NCBI GenBank assembly: GCA_003231925.1
Contig: QIKK01000050.1
Location: 1 to 9,499, forward strand
Direction of reading: 5' to 3'
Source: Candidatus Saccharimonadota bacterium
GTDB lineage: Bacteria; Patescibacteriota; Saccharimonadia; Saccharimonadales; SZUA-47
DNA: 9,499 bases
The notes under the pieces were generated by a model, which was not told the DNA's origin, ran no database searches, and was given only the letters and a program-made list of their open reading frames with translations. How positions within the stretch are numbered: the stretch's first letter is position 1; every line of letters starts with the position of its first letter. Positions 6,444-9,499 of the stretch are shown one piece after another. Position numbers and translations under genes: made by a program.

Positions 6444-7124
6444 ATGTTAAAAAAGATATTTAGTTTTATAAAAACTGTTAAACGCTTAATTTTTCTAGGA
6501 ATAATTCTACTTATTGCTTTTACGGTCTTCTCTTACTTTAAAATACAGGCCAAATCTAAATTAGTATATAAAATTGACAGCCCTAAACTAGAAAAAATAT
6601 CTAAAAACATAGATGTTGGTATCGTTTTCGGTGGGGGTGGAGTTGGAGGAACTCATCCCCTACCACTGACAAAAGAACGCTTGGACACAGCAAAAAAACT
6701 ACTTGATAGAGGTTTTGTCAAAACATTAGTATTATCTGGCGATAATAGATTTTTAAATTATAATGAGCCTACCGTAATGTACAACTACTTAGTGGCCCAA
6801 GGAGTAGACAAAAATTCCCTGCAACAAGATTTTGCTGGTAGGAGCACTTATGAAACCTGTGAAAGAGCCAATAAAATCTTTAACATTAAGAAAGCCATTT
6901 TAATTTCTGAATCAACACATCTACCCAGAGCTATTTATTTGTGCAATAATTTTGGCATAGAAAGCTATGGTGTCGAGAGTGATGGAGCTATCGCGGCTAC
7001 TTTGCGAGTTCCTCAAGAGTTAAGAGAAGTTATGGCTCGAGACAAAGCCGTATTTAACGTCTATGTTATTGGAGAGAGAACCGTTTTGGGTAAAAAAATT
7101 GATTTAAACCTACAATTAAAATAA
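6444..7124 (+). CDS. SanA/YdcF-type DUF218 membrane-anchored protein
   Basis: A 226-residue protein with one N-terminal membrane helix (about 14-31, preceded by Lys residues) and an outward-facing DUF218 domain. Family motifs: VFGGGG (61-66) after the first strand, SGDN (98-101), YNEP (106-109), DFAGRSTYETCERA (129-142), ESTHLPRAIYLC (156-167) and REVMARDKAVFNV (194-206). These most resemble SanA, linked to vancomycin exclusion in enterobacteria, and the related ElyC/YdcF proteins of cell-envelope biology; the biochemical activity is not settled. The start lies 8 nt after the murB stop with AGGA about 6 nt before the ATG, so it is very probably co-transcribed with murB. This supports an envelope or peptidoglycan-precursor role, which is an inference. 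It converges with glyA across 14 bp, with no room for a terminator. Confidence 0.85.
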   Translation: MLKKIFSFIKTVKRLIFLGIILLIAFTVFSYFKIQAKSKLVYKIDSPKLEKISKNIDVGIVFGGGGVGGTHPLPLTKERLDTAKKLLDRGFVKTLVLSGDNRFLNYNEPTVMYNYLVAQGVDKNSLQQDFAGRSTYETCERANKIFNIKKAILISESTHLPRAIYLCNNFGIESYGVESDGAIAATLRVPQELREVMARDKAVFNVYVIGERTVLGKKIDLNLQLK

Positions 7125-7138
7125 TTTATACTTCTGGA

Positions 7139-8401
7139 TTATTTAGGTAATGGAAAATCTTTTGCAAACTTAGTTATCACGCTGTGTAAATCCTTGAGAT
7201 ATTGTGGGTTTTTACGGTTTTTAAGGGCCTCATCAATCCAGACTGCAATCTGTTTCATATCTTGCTCATCCATCCCCCGCGTTGTTAATGCTGGAGTACC
7301 TAATCTAATACCACTAGGATCATAGGGAGATCTCTTATCAAACGGAACGGTATTTTTATTTACAGTTATGCCCGCCAAGCCTAGAGCAGTCTCGGCTTCT
7401 TTACCGCTAATATCTTTTTTACTGACATCCACAACCATTAAATGATTATCTGTTCCACCAGTAACCAGTGAAAAGCCTAGTTTAATAAGCTCTTTGGATA
7501 AGACTTTGGCATTTTTAGCTATTTGTCTACCGTAAACTTTAAACTCTGGAGTTAAAGCTTCTCCTAAAGCCACAGCGATAGCTGCAGTCTGGTGATTGTG
7601 TGGACCACCCTGTAGCCCAGGGATAACTGCTCTATCGATTAAGGAAGGTAATTCCTCTTTTACTCTAGCTGGTCTTTTTAGGGGGTTAGACGGATTACCA
7701 TTGCACAACAACATTGCACCCCTAGGACCACGCAGTGTTTTATGTGTTGTGGTCATCATAACGTCAGCAATGCCTGCAGGGCTAGGATGAGCACCTGCAA
7801 CTATGAGTCCACTAATGTGTGAAATATCTGCTGCCAGCCATGCTCCTACGCTATCAGCTATTTCTCGAAGTTTTTCCCAGTCTATAATTCTTGGATAGGC
7901 AGTAGTGCCAGCCATTATTAATTTTGGCTTTTCTGTGTGAGCTAAGTCTGCAATGGCGTTATAGTCCATAAAACCATCTTGATCAGTAGTATATTGAACA
8001 GAGTTATAATAAGTTCCAGAGAAATTAACCTTTAAACCATGTGACATGTGACCACCAAAAAACAACGACATTCCCATAATAGTGTCCCCTGGGTCAACTA
8101 AAGCAAAGTAAATGGCTTGATTAGCTGGAGAACCAGAATGAGGTTGAACGTTAGCATGAGTTACTCCAAACAGTTTTTTTGCTCTATCACGAGCAATATT
8201 TTCTACTTGATCAACATATTCACAGCCTCCGTAATAACGCATTCCGGGGTAGCCTTCGGAGTATTTATCACTTAACCGAGTCCCCATAGCTGCTAAAACC
8301 TGCCCTGAAGTATGATTCTCACTAGGAATCATCTCTAGACCCTCAGACTGTCTTCTAACTTCAGCTTTAATTAATCCTTGAATTTCTTTATCAATAAACA
8401 T
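7139..8401 (-). CDS. glyA: serine hydroxymethyltransferase
   Basis: GlyA is the cytoplasmic PLP enzyme that interconverts serine and glycine while moving a one-carbon unit to tetrahydrofolate. The 420-residue protein is full length. PLP site: TTTHKTLRGPRG (217-228) with Lys221 as Schiff-base lysine. Asp192 and His195 in ADISHISGL contact the cofactor; His118 in GGHMSHG stacks on the ring. EGYPGMRYYGG (49-59) carries the catalytic Glu49, and Arg366 in GIRLGTPALTTRG binds the substrate carboxylate. The usual SENF is SENH (27-30). The ATG has AAGGAG 5 nt upstream and a promoter further back, so it appears to be its own transcription unit, divergent from the HTH-MurA gene. With folC nearby it points to a small folate-dependent one-carbon module. 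Confidence 0.96.
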   Translation of the reverse strand: MFIDKEIQGLIKAEVRRQSEGLEMIPSENHTSGQVLAAMGTRLSDKYSEGYPGMRYYGGCEYVDQVENIARDRAKKLFGVTHANVQPHSGSPANQAIYFALVDPGDTIMGMSLFFGGHMSHGLKVNFSGTYYNSVQYTTDQDGFMDYNAIADLAHTEKPKLIMAGTTAYPRIIDWEKLREIADSVGAWLAADISHISGLIVAGAHPSPAGIADVMMTTTHKTLRGPRGAMLLCNGNPSNPLKRPARVKEELPSLIDRAVIPGLQGGPHNHQTAAIAVALGEALTPEFKVYGRQIAKNAKVLSKELIKLGFSLVTGGTDNHLMVVDVSKKDISGKEAETALGLAGITVNKNTVPFDKRSPYDPSGIRLGTPALTTRGMDEQDMKQIAVWIDEALKNRKNPQYLKDLHSVITKFAKDFPLPK

Positions 8402-8406
8402 ATCTA

Positions 8407-8412
8407 CTCCTT
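8407..8412 (-). promoter_or_regulatory. Shine-Dalgarno site AAGGAG of glyA
   Basis: On the minus strand AAGGAG (8412-8407) lies 5 nt before the ATG at 8401. It is a canonical site and fixes the glyA start, in contrast to the divergent gene, which has none. Confidence 0.75.
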
Positions 8413-8429
8413 GAAGTTACCCTAACTTT

Positions 8430-8459
8430 ATTATATCTAAGTAATATGTTTCGTCTCAT
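8430..8459 (-). promoter_or_regulatory. predicted promoter of glyA
   Basis: On the minus strand ATGAGA (8459-8454, four of six consensus bases) is followed after 18 nt by a perfect TATAAT (8435-8430). The predicted start is near 8423, giving a leader of about 20 nt that contains the ribosome site. Confidence 0.5.
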
Positions 8460-8513
8460 ATCATAATATTAAATTGTACTCCAAAGATAAGTGATTAAAA
8501 AATAGTCTAATAG

Positions 8514-8533
8514 TTATATCAACCATGATATAA
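8514..8533. promoter_or_regulatory. perfect inverted repeat, likely operator over the HTH-murA -10 box
   Basis: TTATATCA (8514-8521), spacer ACCA, TGATATAA (8526-8533): two perfect 8-bp arms. The right arm overlaps TATAAT (8529-8534). Size and symmetry suit a dimeric XRE-type regulator, and a protein bound here would block RNA polymerase. The gene directly downstream begins with an XRE HTH, so autoregulation is the simplest reading. As RNA it would be a weak A-U hairpin and there is no T-tract, so a terminator is unlikely. Confidence 0.5.
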
Positions 8534-8534
8534 T
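8529..8534 (+). promoter_or_regulatory. -10 box of the HTH-murA gene
   Basis: A perfect TATAAT ends 9 nt before the ATG at 8544. The expected transcription start is near 8541, so the message would have at most a few leader bases. No good -35 box is seen (best 2-3 of 6), and there is no Shine-Dalgarno site. Confidence 0.5.
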
Positions 8535-8543
8535 TACTGTCAC

Positions 8544-9499
8544 ATGCCAGCTATAAACCAGCATTTAGGTGCTTTAATAACAGAAATTCGCCAACTACGA
8601 GGTCTAACCCAGTCTGAATTTGCACAAAAACTCGGTACCTCACAATCAGCAATCAACCGGATAGAAAAAGGTGGACAAAATCTCAGCCTAGAAATGCTGG
8701 GTAGAATATCTGACGTGCTACAAAAACCCCTAATTAGTATTGGAAATCAGGGGGTAAATCTTAGTATTGATGGTGGTCACGAACTCTCTGGAACTATCAA
8801 ACTTAAAACTAGCAAAAACGCCGCTGTTGGATTACTCTGTGCTAGTTTGCTAAATTTTGGTACAACTACTTTTAAGTCTTTTCCGCGGATAGAAGAAGTT
8901 TTTCGTATTATTGAAGTTTTAGAAAGTATTGGTGTCAAAACTAAGTGGCTACCCGAAAATAACCTAGAAATCCGTCGGCCTTCTACACTCAATTTAGATA
9001 ATCTCAATATTACATCAGCCCGCAAGACTAGGTCAGTCATAATGTTAATTGGTGCCTTAATGCATGAGTTTTCTGAGTTTAAAATTCCTTACGCTGGAGG
9101 TTGTAAATTAGGTCAACGAACAGTAAGACCACATCTTTATGCTTTAGAAGAATTTGGGGTATCAATACAGGCCGAAAACTTATTTTATAGAATTAAAAGC
9201 CATCCCAAAAACCCTGACTCCGTTATTTTGTACGAATCTGGAGATACTGTTACTGAAAACACCGTTATAGCAACCGCCAGAACTAAAGGTAAAACCACTA
9301 TTCATTTTGCATCTGCTAATTATATGGTTCAGGACGTTTGTGGTTATTTGCAAGCTCTGGGCATAAAAATTGAAGGCTTTGGAACAATGACGCTCTCTAT
9401 AACTGGAGTACCTACCAAGATTAAGAAAGACGTTATTTATGCACCAGCCGAGGATCCAATAGAGGCTATGTTTTTTACAGCCGCCGCAATCTGTACCAA
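8544..9499 (+). CDS. murA: XRE HTH domain fused to UDP-GlcNAc 1-carboxyvinyltransferase (MurA), 3' end outside window
   Basis: The frame is open from ATG 8544 to the window end (318 codons plus 2 bases). Residues 1-67 are an XRE-type helix-turn-helix (LGALITEIRQLRGLTQSEFAQKLG, then TSQSAINRIEKGG). From about residue 71 the protein is MurA, an EPSP-synthase-fold enzyme that transfers enolpyruvate from PEP to UDP-GlcNAc, the first committed step of peptidoglycan synthesis. Expected E. coli residues are found at an offset of about 70: Lys91-Asn92 (K22-N23), Arg163 (R91), Cys187 in AGGCKLGQR (C115, PEP-reactive and fosfomycin target) and Arg192 (R120). EDPIEAMFFTAAA (303-315) aligns with the E. 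coli D231 region (PDRIE...F..AAA), with Pro in place of R232. The last third, with the D305-equivalent base, is not visible. Catalytic residues suggest an active enzyme that may also bind DNA. Confidence 0.88.
   Translation, partial: MPAINQHLGALITEIRQLRGLTQSEFAQKLGTSQSAINRIEKGGQNLSLEMLGRISDVLQKPLISIGNQGVNLSIDGGHELSGTIKLKTSKNAAVGLLCASLLNFGTTTFKSFPRIEEVFRIIEVLESIGVKTKWLPENNLEIRRPSTLNLDNLNITSARKTRSVIMLIGALMHEFSEFKIPYAGGCKLGQRTVRPHLYALEEFGVSIQAENLFYRIKSHPKNPDSVILYESGDTVTENTVIATARTKGKTTIHFASANYMVQDVCGYLQALGIKIEGFGTMTLSITGVPTKIKKDVIYAPAEDPIEAMFFTAAAICT

Noticed and set aside
8777..9040. Leftward ORF of 87 codons inside the HTH-MurA gene
   Set aside because: The plus strand here encodes MurA with conserved active-site residues; the antisense ORF has no motif.
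1..9499. UGA recoding to glycine as in Gracilibacteria/Absconditabacteria
   Set aside because: Conserved glycines are encoded by GGN throughout and no in-frame TGA occurs in any gene.
1..9499. CRISPR array, insertion sequence, transposase or phage genes
   Set aside because: No regularly spaced repeats, terminal inverted repeats or mobile-element proteins were seen on either strand.

Overview
The window is A+T-rich and uses the standard code. All eight complete stop codons are TAA or TAG and none is TGA. Small, tightly packed genes, a peptidoglycan MurA fused to a helix-turn-helix domain, a folate gene pair (folC, glyA), a DUF4234 protein and frequent absence of Shine-Dalgarno sites suggest a Patescibacteria/CPR-type genome. 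Saccharibacteria is the group I would test first. This is an inference from gene style; no rRNA or ribosomal protein is present to confirm it.

Layout. Positions 1-408 hold the C-terminal end of a MerA-like flavoprotein disulfide reductase ending in the vicinal Cys pair typical of mercuric reductases. A 7-codon ORF (CxxC) with a good ribosome site overlaps its stop codon, followed by about 160 bp without a convincing gene. Positions 599-3004 encode a P-type ATPase of the plasma-membrane H+-ATPase (type IIIA) group. A leftward block follows: a DUF4234 membrane protein (3055-3456), FolC (3502-4761) and an XRE-type HTH protein with a C-terminal DUF3467-like domain (4806-5390). That regulator is divergent from murB (5425-6435) with only 34 bp between the starts. 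murB is followed by a SanA/YdcF-type DUF218 membrane protein (6444-7124). glyA (7139-8401) runs leftward, and an HTH-MurA fusion (8544 to the window end, cut off) runs rightward from a 142-bp divergent intergenic region.

How the genes fit together. MurA and MurB carry out the two steps that turn UDP-GlcNAc into UDP-MurNAc, the first committed stage of peptidoglycan synthesis. Each is linked to an XRE-type HTH: MurA by fusion, MurB by a shared divergent promoter. An 8+8 bp perfect inverted repeat covers the -10 box of the HTH-MurA gene, so feedback control by the enzyme itself is a testable idea. The SanA-like protein fits an envelope role beside MurB. FolC and GlyA fit a small folate/one-carbon module. 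Three rightward genes (ATPase, murB, HTH-murA) have a -10-like box 9-11 nt before the ATG and no Shine-Dalgarno site, which suggests leaderless mRNAs, whereas several other genes have clear ribosome sites.
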